The translations under genes and the position numbers were made by a program. Positions 1-10,566 of a DNA stretch of 64,000 nucleotides are shown here, piece by piece. The stretch's first letter is position 1; each line of letters starts with the position of its first letter. This DNA comes from Euglena gracilis (Eukaryota > Euglenida > Euglenophyceae > Euglenales): NCBI GenBank assembly GCA_039621445.1, contig CP154956.1:1043653-1107652 (forward strand). The letters are read 5' to 3'. Under the pieces are notes generated by a model. That model had not been told where the DNA came from and ran no database searches. It saw only the letters and a program-made list of their open reading frames with translations.

Positions 1-37
1 CCATTCTTTTTAAAAGACTTTTGCACTCTGCCACCAG

Positions 38-202
38 TCCCACAGGGCATGTCTTATGCAAAGATTGCTGGCCTGCCCACCGTTTACGGGCTCTACGGTG
101 GCTTTCTGCCGCTCATCGTCTACGGGTTGCTGGGCACATGCCGCCAGCTGGGGGTCGGTCCTGTGGCAGTGACCTCCTCGGTGTTGGGCAGTGGCTTGCC
201 TG
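38..202 (+). CDS. SulP exon 1 (first visible): transmembrane helices 1-3 region
   Basis: The frame with ATG at 49-51 reads [20 protein letters not shown] and then [17 protein letters not shown], the most conserved SulP signature. A pyrimidine-rich stretch ending CCACCAG at 31-37 is a good 3' splice site, so the ATG at 49 is internal and not the start. The frame meets TGA at 223. The coding sense fits best if the exon ends near 202, where TGCCTG (197-202) recurs at the start of the next exon (676-681) in the same reading phase. Confidence 0.85.
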
Positions 203-675
203 ACACCAACCAGGACAGCTTTTGATGGTGCATTGCATCCCGGTTTCTTGTGAATGTGAAATGGCAACTGTGACATTAATTAATTGGTTGATTGGTCGAT
301 TAATTGATAATTGTTTCAAGAATTTTTTTGCAAAAATTGAGTGCCCCTAACGGGTTTAATAATTTATTAATTATTAATTGAATATTGATTGATTATTTTT
401 TTTAATTTTCTTTTGCATGTTTCCAAACGGGCTTCTGCTTCAGTGTTTGCAGTTCCTCCCCCAGGGGCAGATTGGACTGCAGATAGTCCGAAGTGGCACT
501 CATGGGCTGATTTTTTTTGCCATTTTGGGGACATTTTGGTGCAGAGTTGACAACATGTCGGAACCCCAGGTGCAAATTTCCAAAGCGTCCAAGGAATCAA
601 GCACTGAGCACAAGTGTGATTTTGAATCTTGAACTGTCTTTCAATTTCTATTTTAGCACAGGACACGCAACAACG
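203..675 (+). other. SulP intron 1
   Basis: AT-rich stretch (about 270-400, with repeated TTAATTA words) followed by sequence with no homology I recognise. It ends in CTATTTTAGCACAG (about 648-661). No RNA gene or transposon termini are seen. Confidence 0.5.
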
Positions 676-809
676 TGCCTGGCTCCATCTCCCCTTATGC
701 AGTGCAGTCCTCACCGAACACCCCTGCAGATCCAGTGGCACAGATGGCCTACAACAAGGCTGCTATCCAAGTGGCTTTCCTTGCTGGGCTGATGTACACT
801 GCGGTGGGT
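676..809 (+). CDS. SulP exon 2: extracellular loop and transmembrane helix
   Basis: Translation PGSISPYAVQSSPNTPADPV then AQMAYNKAAIQVAFLAGLMY and TAVG. The last part matches the conserved SulP helix that precedes LGWLTNFLSH. The next exon supplies FNLGWLTNFLSH, so the intron falls in the short link between helices. The exact 3' end is uncertain: GTGGGT at 804 is a usable donor, whereas the protein alignment favours splicing around 807-812. Confidence 0.85.
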
Positions 810-1072
810 TTTCTCGTACAAAGTAGTTCACCCCACCAGAGAAGCCCTGGGATCTTTTCTGGGGAATCGGTGGAAAAGGATCAACCAAAATCTGGCGCTC
901 CCCACAAAGATGACAAAGAAGGGGTTTGGTGGCAATGGTTTCCGGGATTCCTGTTCAGCCTGAATTTGGTTTTTCTGGCCAGCTGAGGGAAAACGGGACT
1001 CCTCCCTCCAGGGAAAGTTTGCCTCAAGGAAAAACAGTTTGCACCCAAAAGGTATCTGTTGGGAATTGCTTT

Positions 1073-1162
1073 GGCTTCAACCTCGGCTGGCTCACCAACT
1101 TCCTCAGCCATTCCGTTATCTCCGGGTTCATGTCAGGAACATGTGTCATCATTGGCATGGAC
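1073..1162 (+). CDS. SulP exon 3: GWLTNFLSHSVISGFMSG helix
   Basis: Reads GFNLGWLTNFLSHSVISGF then MSGTCVIIGMD. This is the SulP family block LTNFLSHPVISGFMTGAAIIIG. An upstream extension to 1052 (after AAAAG) is possible and stays open. The 3' end near 1162-1177 is approximate. The next exon begins with the conserved QVKY motif. Confidence 0.85.
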
Positions 1163-2878
1163 CCATGTCTGAGCCGTGTCGTTTTCTATTTTAGTATTTT
1201 GATGCTTTTAGAGAGCCTGCTAGTGAGAGAAAGCAAGCAAGTGTGCAACTTCCCACGCAGAGACAAAACTGTGTACGCCAGTTTGGGCGGGAAATTTCTA
1301 CGCCGAACCGGCGTCCCAGACGCCAGTTCGGGCATGAACCCGGACCCGAAATAAAGAGTGCCAAAAAGTGTCCCAAATGCTTTGTAGACATGTGGTAATC
1401 ATATTTGAGCAGTTTTTGGGGGCCTTCGACGGGGTTTTTTGAACAACAATTTTTTCCCTCAAATTTTGGGGTGTTTCTGAAATAGAATACCATGCAGCAT
1501 GGCTGAAATCTAAGGCCATCTGCTGAATGCCCTTGAGAAGAGCTTTCGATAGATGGGCATGAGCTGAAAAGTGTAATTTCACACTTTCAAACAGAGTCGG
1601 AAAATGCGATTGCCGATTTTCAGAGCGCTGTGCAATGTGGCACAGTTCTGTGGGAAGCTCTCGCCAAGCGAAAGATCTTGGCGAGAGCTTTCGTTTGATA
1701 TGCAATATGTAACCTGAACTGTGGGTTTTGACAAATTGAGATGTCAAATTTTGGAATACACGATTGCTGAAAAAAAGTGGTCTGTGCATTATGGCCAAAT
1801 TCTGTGGCCATCTGTCGGAAGCCCTTTGAGAAGAGCTTTCGATTGATGGGCAACATGGCATCAGAAGCAGGGGTTTTTTTTAAGACCGGGGGGGAGGGGG
1901 GGTCCCCCCCCCCCCCCCCCCCCCGGGGGGGCCCTCCTCCGGGGGGGGGGGGGGGAGGGGGTCCCGGGGGACCCACAAAAAATGCTAAATGCGAAAAGTG
2001 CTAAAAATAGAATTTTTTCGGCGCCTGCGGCACCGAAAAGTATATCCCACCCCCCTCCGGGGGGGGGGGGGGGGCCCGGCCGGGCCCCCCCCCCCCCCCC
2101 CCCCCCCGGGCCCCCGGGGGTCCAAACTTAAAAAAATCTGGAATCTAACAATTTTGACGAGTGGCCAATTTGGGCCAAAGTCTCCCAAAGGTGCCCCAAA
2201 CATGGGTATTTGGGGTGAAATTCCTCAGACGCCGGTTCGTGCGTGAAGCCCCCTGGAAACGGTTTCAAAAACTGTGTCCCAGACGCCGGTTCGGGCGTGA
2301 ACCCGGTGCCTGGGACACAGTTCTCAATATAGAATATGTTGGACCTTTCCACCCGTGGCCAACAATATCCCCGGTGAATGAGAATGTTTCATGACAAAGC
2401 GATTGCATGTGTCCCAGGCCCTCCCCCAAGGTTCAATATAAGGAGGGTTCACGGGGTTTTTTGGTGGGGGGGGTGTCCTCCACCGCCTGGACCGGAGTGG
2501 GGTTCCGGACCCCCCAAGGGGAATGGACCAGAAATTTTTTTTTAAATTTCGTGACCCAGGGGAGGGGGTGGGTGGGTGGATGGGTCCCGGCCGGGGGGGG
2601 GGGTGGGTCCCCCGCCAGAGGCAGGGTTTTGTTCTATTTTCAGCGCAAAGTGGCGGAATTTTTTTGGACCCCAGCCTCACCCCCCCCCCCCCCCCCCGTC
2701 TTTCCGGGTCATAAAACAACTTTGGTCTGGACCGACTGGGGGGGGGGGGGGCAGGTCAAAATTTTCCTTCTGGCACTTTGCATCGAAAAAATTCAGGCAT
2801 TTTTGACATTTTTTTTTGCCGAAAAGTGCCCGGAATGGCCAAATTTTTTGCCATTTCATTTGTTTTGGGGGTCGAAAA

Positions 2879-3261
2879 CAGGCATTTGCTTAAGGGATTG
2901 CAGTACCCCCCCGGGGGGGGCTGGACTGCAGCTAGTCCAAATTTGGCTAGTGGGTTTTCTAGCAGACCCCCCCCCCCGGGGGGGGTCTGCTAGCAGGGCT
3001 AGCTAGTGGAAAATTTTTTTCCAGTGACCGGCGCGAAGCGCCGAAAATTTTTTTTGGGACCCCCAAAAATGGCCAAAAATGCCCGTTTTTGGCCATTTTT
3101 GGGAATTTTTGGAATAAAATCAGCCAAAAACCTGGTAAAATTTTTTTTCCAGTCCGGGGGACCCCCCCCCCCGGGGGGGTCTAGCTAGTCCACTTTTTCC
3201 AGTGTCTAGCCGATTGGCTAGCCAGTACCCCCCCCCCCCGGGGTCCTTAAGCAAAAGCCTG
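2879..3261. mobile_element. hAT-like MITE with 8-bp TSD (GTCGAAAA)
   Basis: Termini CAGGCATTTGCTTAAG and CTTAAGCAAAAGCCTG are inverted repeats. The element is flanked by a perfect 8-bp duplication GTCGAAAA (2871-2878 and 3262-3269). The centre has a GGCGCGAAGCGCC hairpin (about 3030-3045) between C/G-rich arms. There is no coding capacity. TIR starting CAGG plus an 8-bp TSD is the hAT pattern. A second, truncated copy lies at about 24970-25200. Confidence 0.85.
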
Positions 3262-3353
3262 GTCGAAAATTTTCGGCCCCGCGCTTTGCACGGGGTGAAA
3301 ATCGGTTACCAAGACGCACCAGTTTAGATGGGGGGGGTGCCCCCCCCCTGGAC

Positions 3354-3712
3354 CAGACCATTGCTTAACACCTGTCCCACCCCACCCCCCGGGGAGGGTG
3401 ACTGACTGGTTTTTTCAGAGTGACTGACTGGTTTTTTTGGCCGTGATCCCCCCCCCCCCCCCGGGGGGGGGGGAGGCCAGAAATCACCCAAAAGTGGCTG
3501 AGTGGCCAACCAGCGCCGAAGGCGCCGGAGAAAATTTTGGCCAAAATGGCCTTGAAAGGCCAAAAAGTGACTGGTTTTCCTGAGTGGCCGACCCGACGGA
3601 GGGGGGGGGGGGTAAAGTGACTGACTGGCTTGGCTGAATAAAGTGACTGACTGGTTTTTCCGGAGTGGAAAGTGACCCCCCCTCCCCCCGGGGGTCGCTA
3701 AGCAATGGTGTG
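3354..3712. mobile_element. hAT-like MITE, ACCATTGCTTA family
   Basis: Ends CAGACCATTGCTTA and TAAGCAATGGTGTG. The flanks CCCTGGAC (3346-3353) and CTCTGGAC (3713-3720) match at 7 of 8 bases. The interior repeats GTGACTGACTGG units and has a central GCGCCGAAGGCGCC hairpin (about 3512-3527). Same family as 27811-28129. Confidence 0.8.
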
Positions 3713-4089
3713 CTCTGGACTGGAGGGGGGAGTTTGTACCTGCCCTGCCCTCCCGCTCCCCCTTGTGCCTAATGTGGAAAAGTTCATGAAGCTTGCAATT
3801 TTTTTGATTTTTCTTTGCTCTTCTTGGCTGCGGGAAAATGTCTCGCCCCCCCTCCCCCGGGGTTCCACGATAGAGGCCCAGGTATGAGTTTTGGCGCTAA
3901 CCGCCAGGAAATTTTTGGTAATTGCCCTTAGATTGCCGCTTTTGGGGACGCCCCACCCAGTTCCCAACAAGAAGCCTGAGTCCCGCCCTTTGTGTCTGCT
4001 GAATCCCCTCGTGCGCCATGCGCCGTGTGCGACCGAGAACAGAATAGTTCAAGGCATTCTACTGTCACTGAACCCAGGCATGCTTCCGG

Positions 4090-4140
4090 CAGGTGAAGTA
4101 TATCTTCGGCTACAACTCTCACCCTGGCAAACCGAACATC
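4090..4140 (+). CDS. SulP exon 4: QVKYIFGY segment, Thr/Asn-rich extension possible
   Basis: After GGCAG the frame reads QVKYIFGYNSHPGKPNITN. QVKY matches the conserved SQLKY block at a cytosolic loop of SulP. The frame stays open to 4449 through a Thr/Asn-rich stretch (TNTTKTVTTLTNVTNLTTNV); a second Thr-rich stretch (about 4445-4495) lies in another frame. Whether that repetitive part is translated cannot be decided; the family normally has a short loop here. The end at 4140 is only the safe core. Confidence 0.7.
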
Positions 4141-4679
4141 ACCAACACTACCAAGACTGTGACGACCCTGACCAATGTCACAAATCTGACGACCAACGTC
4201 ACCAAGACCTGGCTCATCCTGCACCTCCTTTCCAGCCTCTCATTAACAGATTTTGGAAGTTTCAAATCCATTGGCCAGACCACATCTGAACCATCTCACA
4301 TCCTGAAGGCAATCATTGATGGGGGGGTGCTGACATTTTTGATTCCAACATGCAACGTGGGTTTTTGTGTCCACAACAAAATGAAATGGTTTGCGTGGGC
4401 TCTCCAGTATGACACAACAGACGGTGCCAGTGCCCACTGGTCAATGTGACCAAGACCACCGTCACCACCACAACAAAGGCGACCAGTGTGAGCTTCCCCC
4501 GCAACGACCCCTTTCATGGACCTCCTTGAGATGACTTCCTCAAATTTCGCAATCAGGAGAGACCAACCAGTCTGCTCATGTTGTGTAAGAAACACCCATA
4601 TTTTAAATTAGTCCACCACAAATTTTTCATGCATTGCGCAAAAAAATATTTTGTTTGACACGTCCAATTTTTTTTTATG

Positions 4680-4798
4680 TCAAGAACTGTGTTTGGGCCA
4701 AGAGTTAGGGGGATCCCAGGGGCAGGGACCGCGGCGCCGAAGGCGCCGCGGTCGCCCCTGGGCCCCCCTAAAACCTTGGCCCAAAACACTGTTCTTGA
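4680..4798. repeat. Long near-perfect inverted repeat (about 119 bp palindrome)
   Basis: The left arm TCAAGAACTGTGTTTGGGCC pairs with the right arm GGCCCAAAACACTGTTCTTGA. The pairing continues inward through CCAGGGGC/GCCCCTGG to a centre GCGGCGCC-GAA-GGCGCCGC (4731-4752). The whole could form one hairpin. A related, smaller hairpin follows directly (about 4800-4868: GAAACTGTGTTTGGGC / GCCCAAACACGGTTTC). It lies in a SulP intron; probably a foldback MITE or its remnant. Confidence 0.85.
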
Positions 4799-4954
4799 TC
4801 TGAAACTGTGTTTGGGCAAAGATTTAAGACCTTTTCTGTCTCAAAAACGGCCCAAACACGGTTTCTGGTGAGAAATGTAATATATATTATACATGTTATA
4901 CATATAAAATATGACATTTTAAAAGAACTATTGCCACATTTCATGTGTGCCGCC

Positions 4955-5163
4955 CAGGGGTTTTTTTAGTCGTGGACCCTTGGGGGGGAGGGGGGGGTAG
5001 GGTGGGTGGGTCCGAGCCCCCCCCCCCTGGGGGGTCTCACAGGGGGGAGTGGGATATACTTTTGCCGCCGATGGCGCTGAAATTTTTGAAGTGCTATTTT
5101 TGGAATTTTTCGCTATTTTTGAGTGGGTCCCCCGGGACCCCCCCGGTTTTAAAAGAACCCCTG
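4955..5163. mobile_element. hAT-like MITE, CAGGGGTTTTTT family
   Basis: Left end CAGGGGTTTTTTTAGTC and right end TTTTAAAAGAACCCCTG. Flanks GTGCCGCC (4947-4954) and GTGCCGCT (5164-5171) agree at 7 of 8 bases. The interior has C/G runs and a degenerate GCCGCCGATGGCGC core. Members of this family are also at 8388-8674 and 15290-15461. Confidence 0.8.
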
Positions 5164-5472
5164 GTGCCGCTTGTGCTGTGAGGAAAAGTATTTTCTACTG
5201 CATCAAACAGTATTGTGTTTGTGCATTGTAGTGCACAAACAGAAAGAACCCCCCCCCCCGGCTGGGTGTATGAGGCGGGGAGGGGGAGGAGGAGTTTTCG
5301 ACCCCCTGGTCCTCCGGGGTCTGAATGCTTGGGTCGGACGTGTGTCACAGGTTACGGACAGCACCCCCCGTCAAAAGAAGTCTGTTCTTGCTCCCCTTGA
5401 CAACTGTTTGATGGACCAACGCCACCCTCGGTCCTCGGTTGGGGCCCCTCACCAACACACACAAAGGCCCCT

Positions 5473-5538
5473 GACCGCATCTACCTCCAGCTGCGAGACC
5501 TGTTGGGTTCGGAGTGGACGCCGTACTTCCAGTGGCGG
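5473..5538 (+). CDS. SulP exon 5: cytosolic loop before a transmembrane helix
   Basis: Translation DRIYLQLRDLLGSEWTPYFQ then WR. This precedes EFVMGFSCL in exon 6 as in other SulP proteins (W-x-EFVMG). The flanking intron edges are unclear: no GT donor lies at the expected place, and the first dinucleotides after CCAG at about 5544 are GC. Confidence 0.7.
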
Positions 5539-6504
5539 GGCCAGGCGGCTGCTGGCTGATGCAGGGCTGTTGGGGAATCCCCGCAACCCCGCTGGTGGTC
5601 GGTGGGGGGTCAACCCCCCCCATCATGGTGGTAGGGGGGGTCCGACCCCCCCCACCAGGCTCTCCCATGTTTCCGGGGGCGCCTATTTTCAGGTCAAAAT
5701 CTTCCTTCTGTGCCAAAGGAGTTTTCTTTGAGCGGGTGCCATGGTGGGTGGGGGGGTCGACCCCCCCCCCCCGCAGTGACACCCCCCACCAGGCCTTCCA
5801 GTGCAGCCTTTGGCTGATGGTTTCATGGGGCTGGTGTGGCAACCACGCTTGTGCTTAGTCGGGTGCCTACCCACGGGGGGGGGGTGCTAGGGGCAGGCAC
5901 CCCATAGCACCCGATCCGACCCGGGTGCCTGCCCCTAGCAGGCACCCCCCTCCGACCCCGGCGCCGGGGGCCCGGAAAAGGCCATTATCAATGAAAATTT
6001 TCTGGGTCCGGCCCGGACCCCTATCCCCCCCGGGGGAGGTGTGCCTGCTAGGGGCAGGCACCCTATAGCACCCATCCCCCTCCCCAGCTCCCCAGGGATG
6101 GATGGGAAGCCCTTCGGTATTGAGGTAGGTGGTAGGGGGGGGTCGCTGAGCTCTTATCCCTTTATGGGTAAGAGCGAAGCTTACCCCTGGCGAAACCCCC
6201 CCCCTCGACCCCCCCCCCCTCCCCCCCCGCCCCCCCCCGGGGGCCCCCCCCCGGGTCGGGGCCACCTCGGGAACCGACGGATTATCACCATGATCCCGGC
6301 CCCGTTCCTGGAATTTTTTTTTTTCAGTCGCGAGCGACTGGATTCCTAGTTTCCGAATCACCTGGGTTTGACCCCCAACTCCCCGCCAGGCCCGAGTTAT
6401 TCACGCGCGAAGGGGTCCAAACTCGGTAGGATTTACCCGCCCCCCTGGATAAGCCCCCCCCTTTGGACTCTGCCATTTCGGCCAAAAAATGTCAATTTTC
6501 AAAA

Positions 6505-6930
6505 TATCTCCAAAATGAAGCCAAATCAAAGGAAATGTCCGGAGACCTAATTTGAAGCCCTTGGAACGCCCCATCTACCAGTATTTTGATTTCCCCGCAA
6601 CTCCCCGAGATACGGCCGTTTTCGGCCCGGATGGCCATTTTGTACACTTTTCCCTTTGTTCGCCGTTTTCGGGGGGTGGGGGGTCAAAAAATCGATGTTT
6701 TCAAAATTTCTCCAAAATGATGCAAAATCAAAGGAAATGTCCGGAGACATAAATTAAAGCCCTTGGAACGCTCTATCTACTGGGATTTTGGTTTCCCCAC
6801 AACTCCCCGCCCAGCCCGAGATACGGCCGGTTTTCGGCCAATTTAGGCCATTTTAGGGCATTTTGTACACTTTTCCCTCTGTTCGCCTTAGCCGTTTTCG
6901 GCCAAAAAAAGTCGAAAAAAATCGAAAAAA
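6505..6930 (+). repeat. Duplicated ~210-bp repeat with GAGATACGGCC word
   Basis: Two diverged copies of a block containing AAATCAAAGGAAATGTCCGG, TTGGAACGC and GAGATACGGCC. The GAGATACGGCC block recurs at about 43265 and 49240 in the tandem units, followed there too by CCGGACCCAGAA sequence, so it is a dispersed repeat family. Confidence 0.7.
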
Positions 6931-7495
6931 AAATCCTCCCGGACCCGGAAAATTTGTTTTTGAGCCGAAAACGGGCGTTTTTCGACCCGCCAGCGCCCCG
7001 TTTTGGGCCGCCGACCCATTGACTTTGGGTCAAAACCGGGTCAAAAAAGTCGGAAAAAATCGAAAAAATTTTTTTTGCCCGAAACGATGTTTTTTGGCCT
7101 CCCGGACCCGGAAAAACTGTTTTCGAGCCGAAAACGAGCGTTTTTCGACCCGCCGGCGCCCCGTTTTGGGCCGCCGACCCATTGACTATGGGTCAAAACC
7201 GGGTCAAAAAAGTCAAAAAAAATCGAAGAAAATTTTTTTTGCCCAAAACGATGTTTTTTTGGCCTCCCGGACCCAGAAAAACTGTTTTCGAGCCGAAAAC
7301 GAGCGTTTTTCGACCCGCCAGCGCCCCGTTTTGGGCCGCCGACCCATTGACTATGGGTCAAAACCGGGTCAAAAAAGTCAAAAAAAATCGAAAAATTTTT
7401 TTTGCCCAAAACGATGTTTTTTGGCCTCCCGGACCCAGAAAAACTGGTTTTGAGCCGAAAACGAGCGTTTTTCGACCCGCCAGCGCCCTGTTTCT
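6930..7495 (+). repeat. Tandem satellite, ~168-bp period, about 3.3 copies
   Basis: Successive copies begin near 6935, 7101, 7269 and 7428 with CTCCCGGACCC(G/A)GAAAAA. Each contains GAGCCGAAAACG(A/G)GCGTTTTT and GACCCATTGACT. The long open frames on both strands here are the satellite read through and are not genes. Confidence 0.85.
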
Positions 7496-8237
7496 GGCAC
7501 AAACACATGAATTTCAGTTAAAAGAGCTCCATGGGGTGTGCCGGTATGTATGGAGGGGTCAATGAAGGGGTGGGTGCGCGCTTATCAAGAGCTCAGCACT
7601 ATTCAAAACCTGGTCCCGGCCACCCCCCCCCCTGGGGGGTAAGGTGGTAGGGGAGGGTCCGGACCACCCCCCCCCCCCCAGATGTTGGGAGGGGGGTCCG
7701 GACCCCCCCACCCCCCCCTCCTTGACAGGTGCCAAAAATAGCAGAAATTTTTTTCCGGCACGCAGCGCCGGAAAATGAGCAAAAAACACCCCTTTTGCTG
7801 ACTTTTGGCCATATCGCCCATTTTTTGATGTGTTGGTGTTTTCCCCCAAAACATGTTCAAAAAAAAATCACCCGGGTTCCCCCCCCCCCCCCCCTCAAGG
7901 CTTCCCATCCATCCCTGCCCCTCCCCCCCCCCCCAGTCGGTAAGCACAAGCATGGTGACAACACATGTTTGGTGGATGGGTTGAGAGCCCCCTTGTCCAA
8001 AACACACCTGCGTCAGCCCCAGAAGCATTGGAATTGGAACCTGACTTTTGGTTTCCTGTTCCACAGAACCTGCTCCAGGTGGCCAGAAAGGCAGGATTTC
8101 TTGCAGTGGAGGCCCTGTGTCAACCCTGGGGTACTGCTGTATCTTGGAACAGGGGGGTTTCACCCAAGGAATTGTCTCACTGTTTCTCACATATGTTTAC
8201 CTGTGGATGTATGTGGCCGTGTCAGCTGCCTGCCACG

Positions 8238-8291
8238 GAATTTGTGATGGGGTTTTCTTGCTTGGTCTTCATCATGGCGCTGCGTGAGCAG
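8238..8291 (+). CDS. SulP exon 6: EFVMGFSCLVFIMALREQ helix
   Basis: Reads EFVMGFSCLVFIMALREQ, the conserved SulP helix. It ends in GAGCAG/GTCCCT at 8291, a normal donor. The next exon starts after GGTGCAG at 9354, so this intron is GT-AG and in phase 0. Confidence 0.85.
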
Positions 8292-8387
8292 GTCCCTCTT
8301 TCTTCCTGCTTTATATAGCCAGCTACATGCTCAGTCCCTTCTGATGGCAGACATGGCAGATGACACCCCTCCCCCCAAAGTTGTGCA

Positions 8388-8674
8388 CAGGGTTTTTTTT
8401 AGTCTTGGACCCCCTCCCCCGGGGGGGGGGTAGGGTGGGTCGGTCCCTTAAACCCCCTCCCCCCCGGGGGGGGGGGTAGGGCCGTGGGTATATGCTTTTT
8501 GCGAAGGCACCAAAAAAATTTGAAAAGGGTGTTCTTTTTAGCATTTTTGGCCATTTTCGGGCAAAAGTGGGTGTGTCCCCCAGGACCTCCTCCCCGGGGG
8601 GGCCCACCCCAGGGGGTGGGTGGATGGGTGGGTGTCGACCCCCTCCCCCCCCCCGGCCTTAAAAAATACCCCTG
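8388..8674. mobile_element. hAT-like MITE with perfect 8-bp TSD (GTTGTGCA)
   Basis: Left end CAGGGTTTTTTTTAGTC, right end CCTTAAAAAATACCCCTG. Perfect duplication GTTGTGCA at 8380-8387 and 8675-8682. The interior consists of C/G runs and a degenerate GCGAAGGC core. Confidence 0.9.
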
Positions 8675-9354
8675 GTTGTGCACAAACAAAGCAACTCCCC
8701 CCCCCTGGGGCAGGGAACGGACCCACCATTCCCCGTCCAGCCAGTCAGCACCTTTTTTCCGGCCAGCAGCTCCCTTCACCAGCAAATTTTTTTTGCCATG
8801 ACCCTTTTTTGGACACTTTGGGCACTTCGCTTTGCCGGGCTGCGAAAGAATTATTTCTTGACACAATGCTGTTGGACCTTCACCCGAGGGGGGTATGGGG
8901 GTTCCGGGGTTCCCCCGACTGGAAAAAAATTCCTCTGGTGCTGCGTCTGGAGGAATCCGGAGGTGCTCGAGGTGGAAGTCAATTTTTTTTATGAATCTGC
9001 CCAAAGAATTGTTTCCCCAAAAATTGGGCTCAAAAAAACTGGGCGATGCTGTGCTGTGTGCTTGTCAATGGGAAAAAGATCCCAGCAGCTGGCCGACCAG
9101 ACAGGGAGAGAAAGGGGAGAAAATAAAAAGGAAAAAAAATGCCCAAGAAGAAATGGACCTTTGGGGTCGGCAGCCTGAGAGCTGCTGACTAGGAAAGGAT
9201 TCTGACTTTGATGCTTCCCTTCCAGTCTCGCACCAGAAAAATAGCCACAAGTTAGACCTACCTCTGATTTTCTTGCAAACAACATTTCTCAACCGTTTTC
9301 TCAGTCTCCCCCCAGACGCCCTCTTCTTTGGACTTGCCAGCGAGCCCGGTGCAG

Positions 9355-9486
9355 TGTGCAAAGGGATTTGGGGCCAAGATCACCGCCCTCCACCCCCGCA
9401 CCAAGATCATTGGCTACTTCGGGCCCCTGCTGGTCGTCATCGTCACCACCGCCCTGACCTACAGCTACCGCTGGGACTTAGCCCCG
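9355..9486 (+). CDS. SulP exon 7: KIIGYFGPLLVVIVTTALTY helix
   Basis: After GGTGCAG (9348-9354) the frame reads CAKGFGAKITALHPRTKIIG then YFGPLLVVIVTTALTYSYRW. It matches the SulP loop and helix before the VGxIPxGLP block. It may extend to the GT at 9514 (CCACAG/GTTTTC). The protein alignment prefers an end near 9486, where GCCCC recurs at 10567 in phase. Confidence 0.85.
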
Positions 9487-10101
9487 ATGAGCGAACAGGG
9501 AGGCCCACCACAGGTTTTCTCCCATGCCTCTCCCAACCCCATCATGTCCAGTGGTCATCGCCGTTCAGAGGCACGAGTGACTGCTGCATTTTGCCAGTAG
9601 TGGCCAATCTGCCAATCAGCCAATACCTCCATCCATTCGAGAGGTGATTCTGGAGCGTTGCCGAGCTTTGGACCAGAGAGGAGGCGCAGGGCAGAATGGA
9701 CCTCGTGGGTTTTGTGCCCACCTCCTGCCTCCTGGGGGGTGAGGGTCCCACAAATCTTTCCCATACAGACCCCCATCCTGGTGCAAAAAGACAAAATTTG
9801 GCAGTTGTTGGTCAATTTTCACTTCGATTCCAGAGTGTGACTGATTTGTTTTCCAAAAAGGTGATTGAACGTTTTTTTTTTCTCGGAAGAGTGGCAGTGA
9901 CCCCCCTCACCCTTCCCGGGGGTCAGCAAGAATTTCATGCTGTGGGGGCGGCGTCCGACGGCGGGGGTAGACCCTCTCCCATCAGGCCTTCCCATTTGGA
10001 TGGGGTGGGACAGCGTGCTTTATTTGCGAGGACCGGTTGTCCACAACCCCCCCCTTCGCAACTGCTGACAGGGGGAAAACAGCCAAAGTGCCCCCGGGAT
10101 C

Positions 10102-10548
10102 ATACATCTCTCTAAGGTTTTGCGAACCCCCCCCCCGGGGGGGGGGGCTGCTGCAGCCAGCCCCGATTTGGGCCCAGCCCAGCCGCAGCAGCACCCCCCC
10201 CCCCTGGGGGGGGTGCTGCTAGCCCAGCTAGCCAGCCCCTTTTTTGGGGGTCCAGCCCAAAATTTTTGAAAAAATGTGTTCAAAAGTGGCCAAAAATGGG
10301 GTTTGGGGGGCGTTTGGGGCATTTTTGGGGGGTTTCAGATGCATCATTTTTTCAAAACTGTGTTTTGCAGGTCATTTTTGGGCATTTTTCCGATTTCAGT
10401 CCGGCCCGCCCCGGTTCGGGTCCAGCCGGGGTCCAGCCCCCCCCCCCCCCCGGGGGGGGGGGGCGGGCTAGCCAGCCCAAATTTCTAGCTAGCCCAAATT
10501 TCTAGCCCTAGCCCAGCAACCCCCCCCCCGGGGTCCTTAAAGAGATGT
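10102..10548. mobile_element. MITE with CATACATCTCT TIRs
   Basis: Left CATACATCTCTCTAAGG and right CCTTAAAGAGATGTATG are inverted. The interior is C/G runs plus GCTAGCC-rich arms similar to the 2879 element. The flanking 8-mers are only weakly similar, so no TSD is claimed. The right end abuts SulP exon 8. Exact left coordinate approximate. Confidence 0.6.
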
Positions 10549-10566
10549 ATGCCCCGGAGCCTCCCT

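Larger units (their letters stand above)
1163..4089 (+). other. SulP intron 3, about 2.9 kb, with nested repeats
   Basis: Contains two copies of an AGAGCTTTCGAT.GATGGGCA sequence (about 1540 and 1830). It also has three copies of a CAGACGCC.GTTCGGGCGTGA repeat (about 1313, 2227, 2280), a truncated CAGGGGTTTTTT-type MITE (about 1870-2135), C/G homopolymer runs (1890-2110, 2540-2760) and the two complete MITEs at 2879-3261 and 3354-3712. The long open frames here (for example 2407-3006) are low-complexity artefacts. Confidence 0.6.
6093..7917. mobile_element. Composite 1.8-kb TIR element carrying an internal satellite
   Basis: Left end CAGGGATGGATGGGAAGCCC and right end GGCTTCCCATCCATCCCTG are inverted repeats shared with the 541-bp element at 16989-17529. 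Flanks CAGCTCCC (6085-6092) and CCCCTCCC (7918-7925) match at 6 of 8 bases. The right portion (7610-7860) is homologous to 17040-17290. The middle holds the repeats at 6505-7495. No transposase is seen. Confidence 0.65.
5539..8237 (+). other. SulP intron 5, about 2.7 kb
   Basis: Holds palindromic GGTGGGGGGGTCGACCCCCC-type blocks (about 5600-5790), repeats of GGTGCCTGCCCCTAGCAGGC (about 5885-6065) and the composite element 6093-7917 with its satellite. Nothing recognisable as coding. Confidence 0.5.

Noticed and set aside
1890-3190. Open frames of 70-200 residues full of Pro/Gly
   Set aside because: They follow poly-C/poly-G tracts, are open on both strands at once and show no domain; transposon and intron sequence explains them.
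6863-7508. 196-residue (+) and 155-residue (-) repeat proteins
   Set aside because: Both are readings of the 168-bp tandem satellite, whose period is a multiple of three.
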